A DNA stretch of 64,000 nt, taken from NCBI RefSeq assembly GCF_003663885.1, contig NZ_RCCE01000004.1, positions 62,001 to 126,000 of the forward strand. The letters are read 5' to 3'. Positions 19,121 through 27,746 of this stretch are shown piece after piece. The DNA comes from Litoreibacter meonggei (GTDB lineage Bacteria; Pseudomonadota; Alphaproteobacteria; Rhodobacterales; Rhodobacteraceae). The position numbers and the translations under genes are program-made. Every line of letters begins with the position of its first letter. Positions within the stretch are counted from its first letter, which is position 1. The notes beneath the pieces were generated by a model. The model was not told where the DNA came from. It searched no databases and saw only the letters and a list, made by a program, of their open reading frames with translations.

Positions 19121-20770
19121 ATGTTGAAGCTGAACCGCCCCCGTCAGACCATCACCGGTCCCAAAAGCCTGCGCCGCGCGGCGGTAGTACTCGCGACCGT
19201 GTGCCTGCTACCGATGATCGCCGTTGCCTTGGCTGCGTTGACCGGAGGGAGCGAGACGCTGGAGCATCTCGCGGATACGGTGCTGGAGCGTTATACGGCC
19301 ACCACCGCCTTGCTGGTGCTGATGGTGTCCATCGGAACGCTGATGATCGGCACGGGTGCTGCGTGGCTGGTGACGATGACAGAGTTTCCCGGTCGCAAGC
19401 TGCTCGAGATCGCTTTGGTCATTCCACTGGCATTCCCAGCCTACGTGCTGGCCTATGCCTACACCCATTTGCTGGACCATCCCGGCATCGTGCAATCTAC
19501 ACTGCGAGATGTGACCGGCTGGGGCGCGCGGGATTACTGGTTCCCTGAAATACGCTCTTTGGGCGGGGCGGCGGTCATGCTGATCTTGGTCTTGTACCCC
19601 TATGTCTACCTGCTGGCGCGAGCCGCGTTCCTGCAACAAAGTGCGACGTCCTTTCTGGCCGCACGCGCCTTGGGGAAGAAGCCGTGGCAGGCCTTTCTGC
19701 GCGTCTCCATTCCAATGGCGCGGCCCGCGATTGCGTCGGGGGTCTTGCTGGCGGTGATGGAGACGATCGCCGATTTCGGCACCGTTGCCTATTTCGGTGT
19801 GCAAACCTTCGCGACAGGCATTTACACGAGCTGGTTCTCGCTGGGAGATCGGGCAGGGGCGGCGCAACTGGCGCTTGGCATCTTGATGGTGGCGCTGGTT
19901 TTAGCGGTGCTGGAGCGGTCCAGCCGTGGACGGGCTAAATACCACGACAGCTCCAAACGCCAAGAACCGATGGCGGCAATCGAACTGGAAGGCTGGGCGA
20001 AATGGGGCGCGATGGCGCTGTGCGCGATTCCAGTGATCTTTGGTTGGGTCGTGCCGGGTGCGGCCTTGCTGATTATGGGATTTGGCAGCGAGCAGAACCT
20101 GTTCTCGCCGCGCTATGTGTCGTTTGCTTTGAATTCGATCACGCTTGCGATGATCGCGGCCTTGGTGACGCTCGCCGCGGCGGTAACACTTGGATATTTG
20201 CAACGCCTTGATGACGGGCTGTTGTCGCGTTTGTCCACGTCGATTGCGCGTTTGGGCTACGCCGTGCCCGGCGGGGTGATCGCGGTGGGGCTGATGGTGC
20301 CGTTCGCCAATTTCGACAACGCGCTGGATGCGTGGATGCGGGCGACGTTCGATATCTCGACCGGATTGCTGATCACCGGCTCTATCTGGTTGCTGATCGC
20401 GGCCTATATGATCCGCTTCCTTGCCGCAGCTTTGGGCGCCTATGAGGGCGGACAGGTGGCGGTGAACGCGAATATGGATATGGCCTCGCGGGCTTTAGGG
20501 CAGACGGCATTTGGGACTTTGCGCCGCGTGCATTTCCCGATCCTGCGGCCCAGCCTTTTGACCGCGCTTTTGATCGTGTTCGTGGACGTGATGAAGGAAC
20601 TTCCCGCGACCCTGATCCTGCGCCCGTTCAACTATGACACGCTGGCGGTGCAGGCGTATCGCCTGGCCTCGGACGAGCGGTTGGAGGGGGCGGCGGTGCC
20701 ATCTTTGGTGATTGTCGCCATCGGGCTGCTGCCCGTCATCTTGATCTGCCGCCAAGTCCGCCGCAAATAA
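19121..20770 (+). CDS. Iron(III)-type ABC transporter permease (FbpB/SfuB family)
   Basis: A 549-residue inner-membrane protein with about twelve hydrophobic segments, arranged as two fused permease domains. Each carries an EAA-like loop: ARALGKKPWQAFLRVSIP (about residues 183-200) and SRALGQTAFGTLRRVHFP (about 454-471). This double-permease form is typical of FbpB/SfuB/HitB iron uptake systems. The substrate-binding protein gene lies next to it but on the opposite strand, and no ATPase gene is in the window, so the transporter's genes are dispersed. Confidence 0.9.
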   Translation: MLKLNRPRQTITGPKSLRRAAVVLATVCLLPMIAVALAALTGGSETLEHLADTVLERYTATTALLVLMVSIGTLMIGTGAAWLVTMTEFPGRKLLEIALVIPLAFPAYVLAYAYTHLLDHPGIVQSTLRDVTGWGARDYWFPEIRSLGGAAVMLILVLYPYVYLLARAAFLQQSATSFLAARALGKKPWQAFLRVSIPMARPAIASGVLLAVMETIADFGTVAYFGVQTFATGIYTSWFSLGDRAGAAQLALGILMVALVLAVLERSSRGRAKYHDSSKRQEPMAAIELEGWAKWGAMALCAIPVIFGWVVPGAALLIMGFGSEQNLFSPRYVSFALNSITLAMIAALVTLAAAVTLGYLQRLDDGLLSRLSTSIARLGYAVPGGVIAVGLMVPFANFDNALDAWMRATFDISTGLLITGSIWLLIAAYMIRFLAAALGAYEGGQVAVNANMDMASRALGQTAFGTLRRVHFPILRPSLLTALLIVFVDVMKELPATLILRPFNYDTLAVQAYRLASDERLEGAAVPSLVIVAIGLLPVILICRQVRRK

Positions 20771-20771
20771 A

Positions 20772-20799
20772 AAGGCGCGGAGGTTTCCCACCGCGCCTT
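20772..20799. terminator. Hairpin between convergent iron-transport genes
   Basis: AAGGCGCGG (20772-20780) pairs with CCGCGCCTT (20791-20799) around a 10-base loop. It lies 2 bases past the permease stop and 23 bases past the binding-protein stop. The A-run before the stem gives a T-run on the minus strand, so it fits best as the terminator of the binding-protein gene, with some action on the plus strand. Confidence 0.75.
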
Positions 20800-20821
20800 G
20801 GAGTGTTTGTGGGGGCGGGGT

Positions 20822-21844
20822 TTATTCCCAACCAACCTGATTGAATATCTCAAGTGCCACTGGCAGCTTGGTCGCCACGGCAGATAGATCCACCTCGTCA
20901 GCCTTGAATTCCCCCAGCTTCTGAACAGCCGCGTTGCCCTTGAAACCCGCAACGACAGGGTATTCGTCATTGCCGTCCGCGAAGTAGCTCTGCGCTTGCT
21001 CGGAGACGAGGTATTCCATGAACTTCACCGCGTTTTCGCGGTTTGGTGCATGCTTGGCAATACCAGCGCCGGACAGGTTCACATGCGCGCCGTTGCCGTT
21101 CTGGTCCGGGAAGACCCAACCGATACGTTCGATGTCAGCGGATACGCCGTCCACATCGGTGCGGATCGCACGGGCGAAGTAGTAGGTGTTGGACACTGCG
21201 ATGGCACATTCGCCAGAGACGATGCCACGCAGCTGATCGGTGTCACCGCCCTGTGGCGCGCGCGCCATGTTGTCGACGACGCCTTGCGCCCAAGCTTTGG
21301 CGGCTTCCTCGCCTTCATGCTCGACGATTGAGGCCAGCAGAGTCTGGTTGTAGGTGTTCGACGAGGACCGGATGCACACCATGCCCTTGTAGGCAGGGTC
21401 AGCAAGGTCAGCGTAGGTGGCGGGCGGGTTCGCGACGGCGGCCTTGTCGTAGAAGATGATCCGTGCGCGTTGCGACACGCCAAACCATTGGTTGTCACTG
21501 TCTTGCAGGTTGGCGGGGACGGCGGCTTCCAGCACGTCGCTGTCCACGGATTGCAGCACGCCCGCATCCTTGGCGCGCTTCAGGCGGGAGGTATCGACGG
21601 TGATCAAGATATCAGCCGGAGAGTTTGCGCCTTCCGCCTTCATGCGGGTCAGCAGTTCGTCTGCCTTGCCCTCGATGCGGTTGATGGTGATGCCTGTGGC
21701 CTTGGTGAAGTCGGAATAAAGACGCTCGTCCGTGTCGTAATGGCGGGCCGAATAGAGATTCAATTCATCGGCGGCAAGCGCAGGCAGGGCAGCGCCAAGG
21801 GTGGCGGCCAAGATCAACGGGAAGGTTGCGGTTGTTTTGGTCAT
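20822..21844 (-). CDS. Iron(III) ABC transporter substrate-binding protein (FbpA/FutA-like)
   Basis: A 340-residue periplasmic binding protein. A Sec signal peptide (residues 1 to about 24, cleavage after ALA) precedes the mature start DELNLYSARHYDTDERLY, which has the N-terminal Tyr/His pattern of class II ferric-binding proteins. Further hallmarks are PADILITVD, KGMVCIRSSSNTYNQT and the Tyr-pair region SNTYYFARAI that usually binds iron. It would deliver Fe(III) to the permease encoded convergently at 19121. No Fur/Irr-type box could be confirmed by eye upstream. Confidence 0.92.
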   Translation of the reverse strand: MTKTTATFPLILAATLGAALPALAADELNLYSARHYDTDERLYSDFTKATGITINRIEGKADELLTRMKAEGANSPADILITVDTSRLKRAKDAGVLQSVDSDVLEAAVPANLQDSDNQWFGVSQRARIIFYDKAAVANPPATYADLADPAYKGMVCIRSSSNTYNQTLLASIVEHEGEEAAKAWAQGVVDNMARAPQGGDTDQLRGIVSGECAIAVSNTYYFARAIRTDVDGVSADIERIGWVFPDQNGNGAHVNLSGAGIAKHAPNRENAVKFMEYLVSEQAQSYFADGNDEYPVVAGFKGNAAVQKLGEFKADEVDLSAVATKLPVALEIFNQVGWE

Positions 21845-21965
21845 TTTTAGCGATCCAGTTTGGGTTGGTATTTCTTACTGTTTTGATTGGTTACTACATC
21901 TCACGAGGGATGCAAGTGTTTCCGACTAAAAAGATCAGAAATAACTTTTGACCGCCTAGAGAACG

Positions 21966-21991
21966 AAAAAGGGCGGCCAAGCGACCGCCCC
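21966..21991 (-). terminator. Intrinsic terminator of the glutaryl-CoA dehydrogenase gene
   Basis: GGGCGG (21971-21976) and CCGCCC (21985-21990) form the stem; reading on the minus strand the stem is followed by TTTTTCGTTC. It sits 25 bases past the gcdH stop. Confidence 0.85.
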
Positions 21992-22015
21992 GTTTCAAGC
22001 TCTAATGTTTAGCTT

Positions 22016-23236
22016 TTAGAAAAACGCCTGAAGCCCCGTGACCGCGCGGCCCAGAATCAGCGCGTGGACATCATGCGTGCCCTCGTAGGTGTTCACTGTC
22101 TCAAGGTTCAGCATGTGACGCATGATCTGGTAGTCTTCCTGAATGCCGTTGCCGCCATGCATGTCGCGCGACATGCGTGCCATATCCAGCGCCTTGCCAC
22201 AGTTGTTGCGTTTGACCAGCGAGATCATCTCGGGCGCGGCGCGGCCCTCGTCCATCAGGCGACCAACGCGCAAGGAGGCTTGCAGCCCCAGCGAAATCTC
22301 GGTCAGCATATCTGCCAACTTCTTTTGATAAAGCTGTGTTTGCGCCAATGGTTTGTTAAACTGCTTGCGGTCCAGCCCGTATTGACGCGCAGCATACATA
22401 CAGAACTCCGCCGCCCCCAAAACACCCCAGGAGATGCCGTAGCGTGCTCGGTTCAGGCAGCCGAACGGACCTTTCAAGCCTTCGACATTCGGCAGCAGGG
22501 CGTCTTCGCCCACGGCCACATCTTTCATCACGATCTCACCGGTGGTGGAGGCGCGCAAGGACAGCTTGCCGCCGATTTTCGGCGCGGACAGCCCGTCCAT
22601 GCCTTTCTCCAGCACGAAGCCGCGTATTTTTCCACCATGGGCCTCGGATTTGGCCCAGACAACGAACACATCCGCGAAGGGGGAGTTGGAAATCCACATC
22701 TTCGCGCCGTTCAATACGTAGCCGGTGTCAGTTTTTCTAGCGACGGTCTTCATGCCCGCAGGGTCGGAGCCCGCATCGGGTTCGGTCAGCCCGAAGCAGC
22801 CAATCAGATCGCCCGATGCCAAGCCCGGCAGGTATTTCTGGCGCTGCTCCTCGGAGCCATAGGCATAGATCGGATACATCACCAAGGAGGATTGCACCGA
22901 CATCATCGAGCGATACCCCGAATCCACCCGTTCGATCTCGCGGGCCACCAGCCCATAGGTCACATAGGACGCGCCCAAGCCGCCGTATTGCTCCGGCACC
23001 GTCAGGCCCAACAGTCCCGCAGACCCCATGGCTTTGAACATGCCGGGATCAACGGTCTCTTCGCGGTAGGCGTCGATCACCTTCGGGGCGAGTTCGGTGT
23101 CGGCAAAACTGCGGGCCGCGTCGCGCAACATGCGCTCGTCTTCGGTCAGTTGGTCCTCGAGGCGGAAGGGGTCTTCCCAGTCGAAACGCGCCATGTCGGG
23201 GGCGTCTTTTGCAGAAATTTGGCGGGTGACGTTCAT
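22016..23236 (-). CDS. gcdH: Glutaryl-CoA dehydrogenase
   Basis: A 406-residue FAD-dependent acyl-CoA dehydrogenase. Family motifs include [16 protein letters not shown] (FAD/substrate contact) and [16 protein letters not shown]. The C-terminal [17 protein letters not shown] carries the catalytic Glu in YEGTHD and is characteristic of glutaryl-CoA dehydrogenases rather than other acyl-CoA dehydrogenases. It oxidises and decarboxylates glutaryl-CoA to crotonyl-CoA in lysine/tryptophan breakdown. It stands alone, divergent from the MoxR ATPase gene and with its own terminator; no other lysine catabolic gene is nearby. Confidence 0.95.
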   Translation of the reverse strand: MNVTRQISAKDAPDMARFDWEDPFRLEDQLTEDERMLRDAARSFADTELAPKVIDAYREETVDPGMFKAMGSAGLLGLTVPEQYGGLGASYVTYGLVAREIERVDSGYRSMMSVQSSLVMYPIYAYGSEEQRQKYLPGLASGDLIGCFGLTEPDAGSDPAGMKTVARKTDTGYVLNGAKMWISNSPFADVFVVWAKSEAHGGKIRGFVLEKGMDGLSAPKIGGKLSLRASTTGEIVMKDVAVGEDALLPNVEGLKGPFGCLNRARYGISWGVLGAAEFCMYAARQYGLDRKQFNKPLAQTQLYQKKLADMLTEISLGLQASLRVGRLMDEGRAAPEMISLVKRNNCGKALDMARMSRDMHGGNGIQEDYQIMRHMLNLETVNTYEGTHDVHALILGRAVTGLQAFF

Positions 23237-23346
23237 GGTGCAACTCCAAATGCAGCGTTTAGCTTAGACTATAGTCGCGCTTGGTGGGGGGCAATGCTTG
23301 ACGGCGGTGATCCGAGATGCAGCTATGTCGCAACGAGGAGATATCA

Positions 23347-24258
23347 ATGACGCAATTGCCTAGGTCCATCGACGAAGCCATCGCATTGCTTGCGCAGGAG
23401 AACTACATCTGCGGCAGGGCGCTGGCGACGGTGGTTTTCTTGTCGCTGAAGCTGGGTCGCCCGATGTTTCTGGAAGGAGAAGCGGGAACCGGCAAGACGG
23501 AGATAGCAAAGGCTATTGCCGCGTCGCTGGGCCGTCGCTTGATCCGGTTGCAATGCTATGAGGGGTTGGACGCGTCCTCTGCCGTCTACGAATGGAACTT
23601 CCCCGCGCAAATGGTGGCCATACGCACGGCTGAGGCCACGGGGACTACCGACCGTGAGGCGTTGCAAGCGGAACTGTTCTCTGACGACTATTTGACCGCT
23701 CGCCCCTTGTTGGAAGCGATGCAACCGCAGGAAGGTGGCCCACCGGTACTGCTGATCGACGAACTGGACCGCACCGACGCCCCGTTCGAGGCGTTCTTGA
23801 TGGAGGCGTTGTCAGACTTCCAAGTCACCATTCCAGAGCTTGGGACGATCAAAGCCGCAGAACCGCCCATCGTGATCCTGACGTCGAACCGCACCCGCGA
23901 GGTGCACGACGCGCTCAAGCGCCGCTGCCTGTATCATTGGGTCGACTACCCCGATTTCGATCGTGAAATGGCGATCCTTCACGCCCGCGCACCCGAAGCG
24001 CAGGAAGCCCTGAGCCGCGAGATCGTCGGCTTTGTGCAACGCCTGCGCAAGGAGGACCTGTTCAAATCCCCCGGCGTGGCGGAAACCATCGATTGGGCAA
24101 AATGTTTGCTGGCCCTCGACGTCATTGCCATGAGTCCCGAAGTCATTGCGGACACGCTTGGGGCGATTTTAAAATACCAAGACGACATCCAGAAAATCCA
24201 AGGCTCCGAGGCCAAGCGCATCCTCGAAGAGGTTCGTGAGGAATTGGCTGACGCGTAA
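23347..24258 (+). CDS. MoxR-family AAA+ ATPase (CoxD-like)
   Basis: A 303-residue AAA+ protein with Walker A GEAGTGKTEIAKA (about residues 40-52), Walker B LLIDELDRTD, sensor-1 VILTSNRTRE and the family's DYPDFDRE segment. In CO-dehydrogenase and related molybdenum-hydroxylase clusters the MoxR ATPase CoxD works with the VWA protein CoxE to mature the active site. A CoxE-like gene lies one gene downstream. The ATG at 23347 follows GAGGAGA; the longer in-frame form from 23317 has no such signal. Confidence 0.9.
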   Translation: MTQLPRSIDEAIALLAQENYICGRALATVVFLSLKLGRPMFLEGEAGTGKTEIAKAIAASLGRRLIRLQCYEGLDASSAVYEWNFPAQMVAIRTAEATGTTDREALQAELFSDDYLTARPLLEAMQPQEGGPPVLLIDELDRTDAPFEAFLMEALSDFQVTIPELGTIKAAEPPIVILTSNRTREVHDALKRRCLYHWVDYPDFDREMAILHARAPEAQEALSREIVGFVQRLRKEDLFKSPGVAETIDWAKCLLALDVIAMSPEVIADTLGAILKYQDDIQKIQGSEAKRILEEVREELADA

Positions 24259-24269
24259 AACTGGCGCGA

Positions 24270-24301
24270 AATCTGTTTAAAGGATAGTCTTGAGACAGAT
24301 T
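24270..24301. promoter_or_regulatory. Inverted repeat before the unrecognised membrane gene
   Basis: AATCTGT (24270-24276) and ACAGATT (24295-24301) are exact inverted repeats separated by 18 bases in the 59-base gap after the MoxR gene. It could be a regulator site or an mRNA hairpin just ahead of the strong ribosome site of the next gene. Confidence 0.35.
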
Positions 24302-24317
24302 ACAAAAGGAGGGGCCC

Positions 24318-25001
24318 ATGAATTTCGAAGCCCTAGATGGCACCAAGCTAATTATTTTTATGATTGCGGGCGCAGCCTTTGCGGGGGTCGGGCTTTATTT
24401 GCTTCTGCGCCCAAAGGCTGAGGGAGCGGCTAAGATCGAACTTTTTGGGCTTAAATTTGAAAGCTCGTCCGCGGGCCTGCTGGTGTTTTTGGTCGGTGCG
24501 GCGTTTATGTCGTTGCCCCTGTTCGTGAAGGAACAGAAAGAGACAATTCCACTGATTACGCAGCCAAAAGCGCCCACGAACCGAGCTAACCCAAGCGATA
24601 AGCCTGGCGAGGTTTCGCCCGCTGATCCAGTTCTTCTCTCAGGTGCGAAAGTAGTTGAGGAGGTTGAACCGAACAACGAACAAAGTGCTCCAAACAAGAT
24701 TCTACATGGGCAGCGCGTGAAAGGAGAAGTGTTCAAAGACGAGCCCGACTGGTTTGTTATGCCAGTCCCCGAGGGGGGCGTCCGGGGGGATCAGATTATG
24801 TTGAAGCAGGTGTCGGGAAAGGAAGTACGCCTTGAGGCGTACAACGCGCGCGAAGAGCACAAAGGGTGGATAAGAACGACCGACGGCGCGAGGTATCTTG
24901 AGATCAAAACCGACTTTGGCGACCGAATTTATTTCAAGGTGCATACGATATACTCGGCTGGCCCCAGTCGTTACGAACTCGCAGTGGTCCCCTCAGATTG
25001 A
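24318..25001 (+). CDS. Unrecognised two-helix membrane protein with PPC-like tail
   Basis: A 227-residue protein I cannot assign to a family. It has two membrane helices (about residues 9-30 and 50-66), a Pro-rich linker, and a soluble domain starting at VEEVEPNNEQSAPN. That pattern, followed by GEVFKDEPDWFVMPVPEGG, resembles the start of bacterial pre-peptidase C-terminal (PPC) beta-sandwich domains. The ATG follows AAGGAGGGG, a very strong ribosome site. It lies inside the Cox-type maturation cassette, and its stop overlaps a possible TTG start of the coxE-like gene. Its codon use looks more A/T-rich than its neighbours. The role is unknown. Confidence 0.75.
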   Translation: MNFEALDGTKLIIFMIAGAAFAGVGLYLLLRPKAEGAAKIELFGLKFESSSAGLLVFLVGAAFMSLPLFVKEQKETIPLITQPKAPTNRANPSDKPGEVSPADPVLLSGAKVVEEVEPNNEQSAPNKILHGQRVKGEVFKDEPDWFVMPVPEGGVRGDQIMLKQVSGKEVRLEAYNAREEHKGWIRTTDGARYLEIKTDFGDRIYFKVHTIYSAGPSRYELAVVPSD

Positions 25002-25009
25002 TTGCCTCT

Positions 25010-26260
25010 ATGCCCGAATGTCCGACGCTCAACATCCCCGAAGACGGCAAGCTCGCCGATAACATCACGTGGTTCGCCCGCGCGTTGCGCGCGGCGGGTA
25101 TTCCGGTTGGGCCGGGCCGCGTTATTGACGCCATCCGCGCGGTGGAGGCCGTGGGGTTCACGCGCAAGCACGATTTCTTTTATGTTCTTCAAGCCTGCTT
25201 CGTCTCGCGACCAGAACACCGCACGACTTTCGCTCAGATATTCCGACTTTTCTGGCGAGACCCGCGCTATCTGGAACACATGATTGCGGCGTTAAGCCCG
25301 ATGATACGCGGCGTCCAGGAAGAGCAGAAGGCAAAGCCCGCTGAGAAGCGGGCGGCAGAGGCGTTGCTGGATGGGATAAACCGCGAGATTGAACGCGAGG
25401 AGGAAGAGGGTGAGGAGACGGAGATCGAGATCGACGCCTCGCGCACGATGTCTGGTGAAGAAAGGCTTCGCAGCCTCGATTTTGAGCTAATGAGCAACGC
25501 CGAGATGGCGGCGGCCAAGCGGATGCTCGCTAAGCTGACGCTACCTGTGAAGCCGCTGGTTTCGCGTCGTACACGTCTTAGTCCGAACGGTCCCTTGATA
25601 GACGGCCCCGCCACGTTGCGCACCGCGATGCGCCATGGGGGCGAGATGCAGAGCTTTGCGTTGAAGGCGCGGCGCGAACGCTGGCCCAATCTCGTTGCGC
25701 TGTGCGATATTTCAGGCTCCATGTCGCAATATTCGCGCGCCGTGCTGCACTTCTTGCATGCGGTCAGCAACGAGAAGGGCGCGGGTTGGGCGAAGGTTCA
25801 CGCCTTCACCTTCGGCACGCAGCTGACCAATATCACCCGCCATTTGGCCACCCGTGACGTCGATGCGGCTTTGGCCGCAGCGGGGGCTCAAGCTCAGGAT
25901 TGGGAGGGTGGCACCAAGATCGGCACCTGCCTGCACCAGTTCAATCGCGATTGGTCGCGTCGGGTCATGGGCAACGGGGCGGTTGTTTTGCTGATCACTG
26001 ACGGGTTGGACCGTGATGATCCCACCGCACTCGAGAAAGAGATGCGCCGTTTGCAGCTCACAGCCAGAAGGGTGATCTGGCTGAACCCGTTGCTACGGTG
26101 GGAAGAGTTTGCGCCGAAAGCACACGGTATCAGAGCTATGTTGCCCCATGTCGACAGCTTCCGAGCTGGCCACAATATCGCGGCGCTGGAAGATTTGGCT
26201 GATGCGATTTCGCGGCCGGATGATGTGGGCGAGAAGGCGCGGTTGATGGCGCTGCTTTAG
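25010..26260 (+). CDS. VWA-domain protein (CoxE-like)
   Basis: A 416-residue cytoplasmic protein with a helical N-terminal region, a Glu-rich charged segment (about residues 120-145) and a C-terminal von Willebrand A domain. The metal-ion site is visible as CDISGSMSQYS, with later VLLITDGLDRDD and WEGGTKIGTCL. CoxE-type proteins partner with MoxR/CoxD ATPases in maturation of CO-dehydrogenase-type molybdenum enzymes. The ATG at 25010 is the conservative start; a TTG at 24998 would overlap the preceding stop, and neither has a clear ribosome site, so translational coupling is likely. Confidence 0.9.
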   Translation: MPECPTLNIPEDGKLADNITWFARALRAAGIPVGPGRVIDAIRAVEAVGFTRKHDFFYVLQACFVSRPEHRTTFAQIFRLFWRDPRYLEHMIAALSPMIRGVQEEQKAKPAEKRAAEALLDGINREIEREEEEGEETEIEIDASRTMSGEERLRSLDFELMSNAEMAAAKRMLAKLTLPVKPLVSRRTRLSPNGPLIDGPATLRTAMRHGGEMQSFALKARRERWPNLVALCDISGSMSQYSRAVLHFLHAVSNEKGAGWAKVHAFTFGTQLTNITRHLATRDVDAALAAAGAQAQDWEGGTKIGTCLHQFNRDWSRRVMGNGAVVLLITDGLDRDDPTALEKEMRRLQLTARRVIWLNPLLRWEEFAPKAHGIRAMLPHVDSFRAGHNIAALEDLADAISRPDDVGEKARLMALL

Positions 26261-26326
26261 CGCAAGGAGCGGGTCGCGTTTTCGTTCATCTAGCAAGCAT
26301 AAAAGGCGCAGACAAAGGAGAATATC

Positions 26327-26791
26327 ATGCGCTACACACCTTATGAGCAAGCTTTCGTCGATGCCGTACGGGCAGGTGGGCCTGACGCCAATGGCCAACC
26401 CGCAGAACACGCAATCAGCGACGGGCATGGCAAACCGTGTCGGTGCTGTCTTGCGCAAGTTCCCGACGGCGCCGCGATGCTTGTTCTGGCGGCGCGACCC
26501 TTTCCTGAGCCGCAGCCATACGCGGAATTGGGGCCGATATTCCTGTGTGCAAAGGCTTGTGCGCCGTATGAGGACGCAGGGGCACCGCCCATTCTGAAGA
26601 GTTCGCCAGACTACCTGCTGAAGGCCTATTCCTCAGACAACCGGATCATCTATGGCACCGGACAGATTACCACTTGCACGCAGCTCGAATCTTACGCCGC
26701 CACGCTTTTCGACCGCGCCGATGTGGCCTACATTGACGTGCGATCAAGCCGTAATAACTGTTTTCTGACAAGGATATATCGTGACGACTGA
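26327..26791 (+). CDS. DUF1203 family protein
   Basis: A 154-residue protein of the DUF1203 type, recognised by the cysteine cluster PCRCCLAQV near residue 37, AARPFPEPQPYAELGPIF, a second cysteine pair in CAKACAPY, and the C-terminal VAYIDVRSSRNNCF. The cysteines may bind a metal, but the family's biochemical role is unknown. The stop overlaps the GTG start of the XdhC gene by 11 bases, so it is part of the Cox-type cassette transcript. Confidence 0.85.
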   Translation: MRYTPYEQAFVDAVRAGGPDANGQPAEHAISDGHGKPCRCCLAQVPDGAAMLVLAARPFPEPQPYAELGPIFLCAKACAPYEDAGAPPILKSSPDYLLKAYSSDNRIIYGTGQITTCTQLESYAATLFDRADVAYIDVRSSRNNCFLTRIYRDD

Positions 26792-27746
26792 CTTGAATGA
26801 TATTCCGGCACTTGCACTGGACTGGCACCGCAATGGCGTAGGTGTCGCCATCGCGACGGTGGTTGAAACCTGGGGATCCGCCCCGCGCCCCGTCGGCTCG
26901 CAATTGGCGATTTCGGGGCAGGGGGACATTATGGGGTCCGTCTCTGGCGGCTGCGTCGAGGGGGCCGTCGTCGTTGAGGCCATGGATGCCCTGGAGGACG
27001 GAAAGCCGCGCCTTCTGGAATACGGTGTGTCTGATGATGAGGCCTTTGCCGTGGGTTTGGCCTGTGGCGGTACCATCCGCGTGTTGGTTGAACCTGTCGG
27101 CGCTGCGATTCCCGAGGATATGTTGGCCAAGCTGGTGGAGGCCCGTGCGGAGTCCATCCCGATTGCTTACACGGTCGACACCCAAAGCTGGGAGCGTGCA
27201 TTGGCGGGGGCGGAGGCTTTTCCGGAACGCTTCCGGTCTGACAAATCCGGGTTTGAAGGCAGTCTCTTTGTTGCCATCCATAATCCGCCGTTGCGTATGG
27301 CCGTCATCGGGGGCGTTCATATCGCACAATGCCTGCTGCCCATGGCGCGCGCAGCTGGCTTCGCGCCAGTGCTTATCGACCCACGAGAGGCCTTTGCCAG
27401 CGCTGCTCGTTTCCCTGACACGGCGCTGGTTCATGATTGGCCGGATGCAGCGCTAAGCGCGTTCGACATCGACACGCGCACTGCAATCGTGACCCTGACC
27501 CATGATCCGAAGTTGGACGACCCTGCCATCCAAGCTGCGTTGAATTCGGATTGCTTCTATCTTGGCTGCCTTGGTTCCACCCGCACCCATGCCAAACGCG
27601 CATCGCGGCTGACGGAGGCAGGTTTTGACGAGGCACAGATCGGACGTATCCACGCACCCGTGGGCCTCGACATAGGGGCGAAATCGCCTGCGGAGATTGC
27701 AGTCAGCATCATGGCGCAAATTATCCAGACGTTACGGCAAGGCTGA
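26781..27746 (+). CDS. XdhC/CoxI family protein
   Basis: A 321-residue protein with the XdhC/CoxI N-terminal domain (VETWGSAPRPVGSQL, GSVSGGCVEGAVV, GLACGGTIRVLVEPV) and the C-terminal NAD-like Rossmann domain (MAVIGGVHIAQCL, then FYLGCLGSTRTHAKR). XdhC proteins bind molybdopterin, help sulfurate it and insert it into xanthine-oxidase-family enzymes. The start is GTG, overlapping the DUF1203 stop. The stop and the next ATG share one base (TGATG). Confidence 0.93.
   Translation: MTTDLNDIPALALDWHRNGVGVAIATVVETWGSAPRPVGSQLAISGQGDIMGSVSGGCVEGAVVVEAMDALEDGKPRLLEYGVSDDEAFAVGLACGGTIRVLVEPVGAAIPEDMLAKLVEARAESIPIAYTVDTQSWERALAGAEAFPERFRSDKSGFEGSLFVAIHNPPLRMAVIGGVHIAQCLLPMARAAGFAPVLIDPREAFASAARFPDTALVHDWPDAALSAFDIDTRTAIVTLTHDPKLDDPAIQAALNSDCFYLGCLGSTRTHAKRASRLTEAGFDEAQIGRIHAPVGLDIGAKSPAEIAVSIMAQIIQTLRQG

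Noticed and set aside
22064-23350. Plus-strand ORF of 428 codons opposite gcdH
   Set aside because: Composition is His/Gln/Arg-rich as expected of antisense of a GC-rich gene; gcdH is certain.
24998-25009. TTG start of the CoxE-like protein overlapping the upstream stop
   Set aside because: Possible through coupling, but no ribosome site; the ATG at 25010 is the conservative choice.
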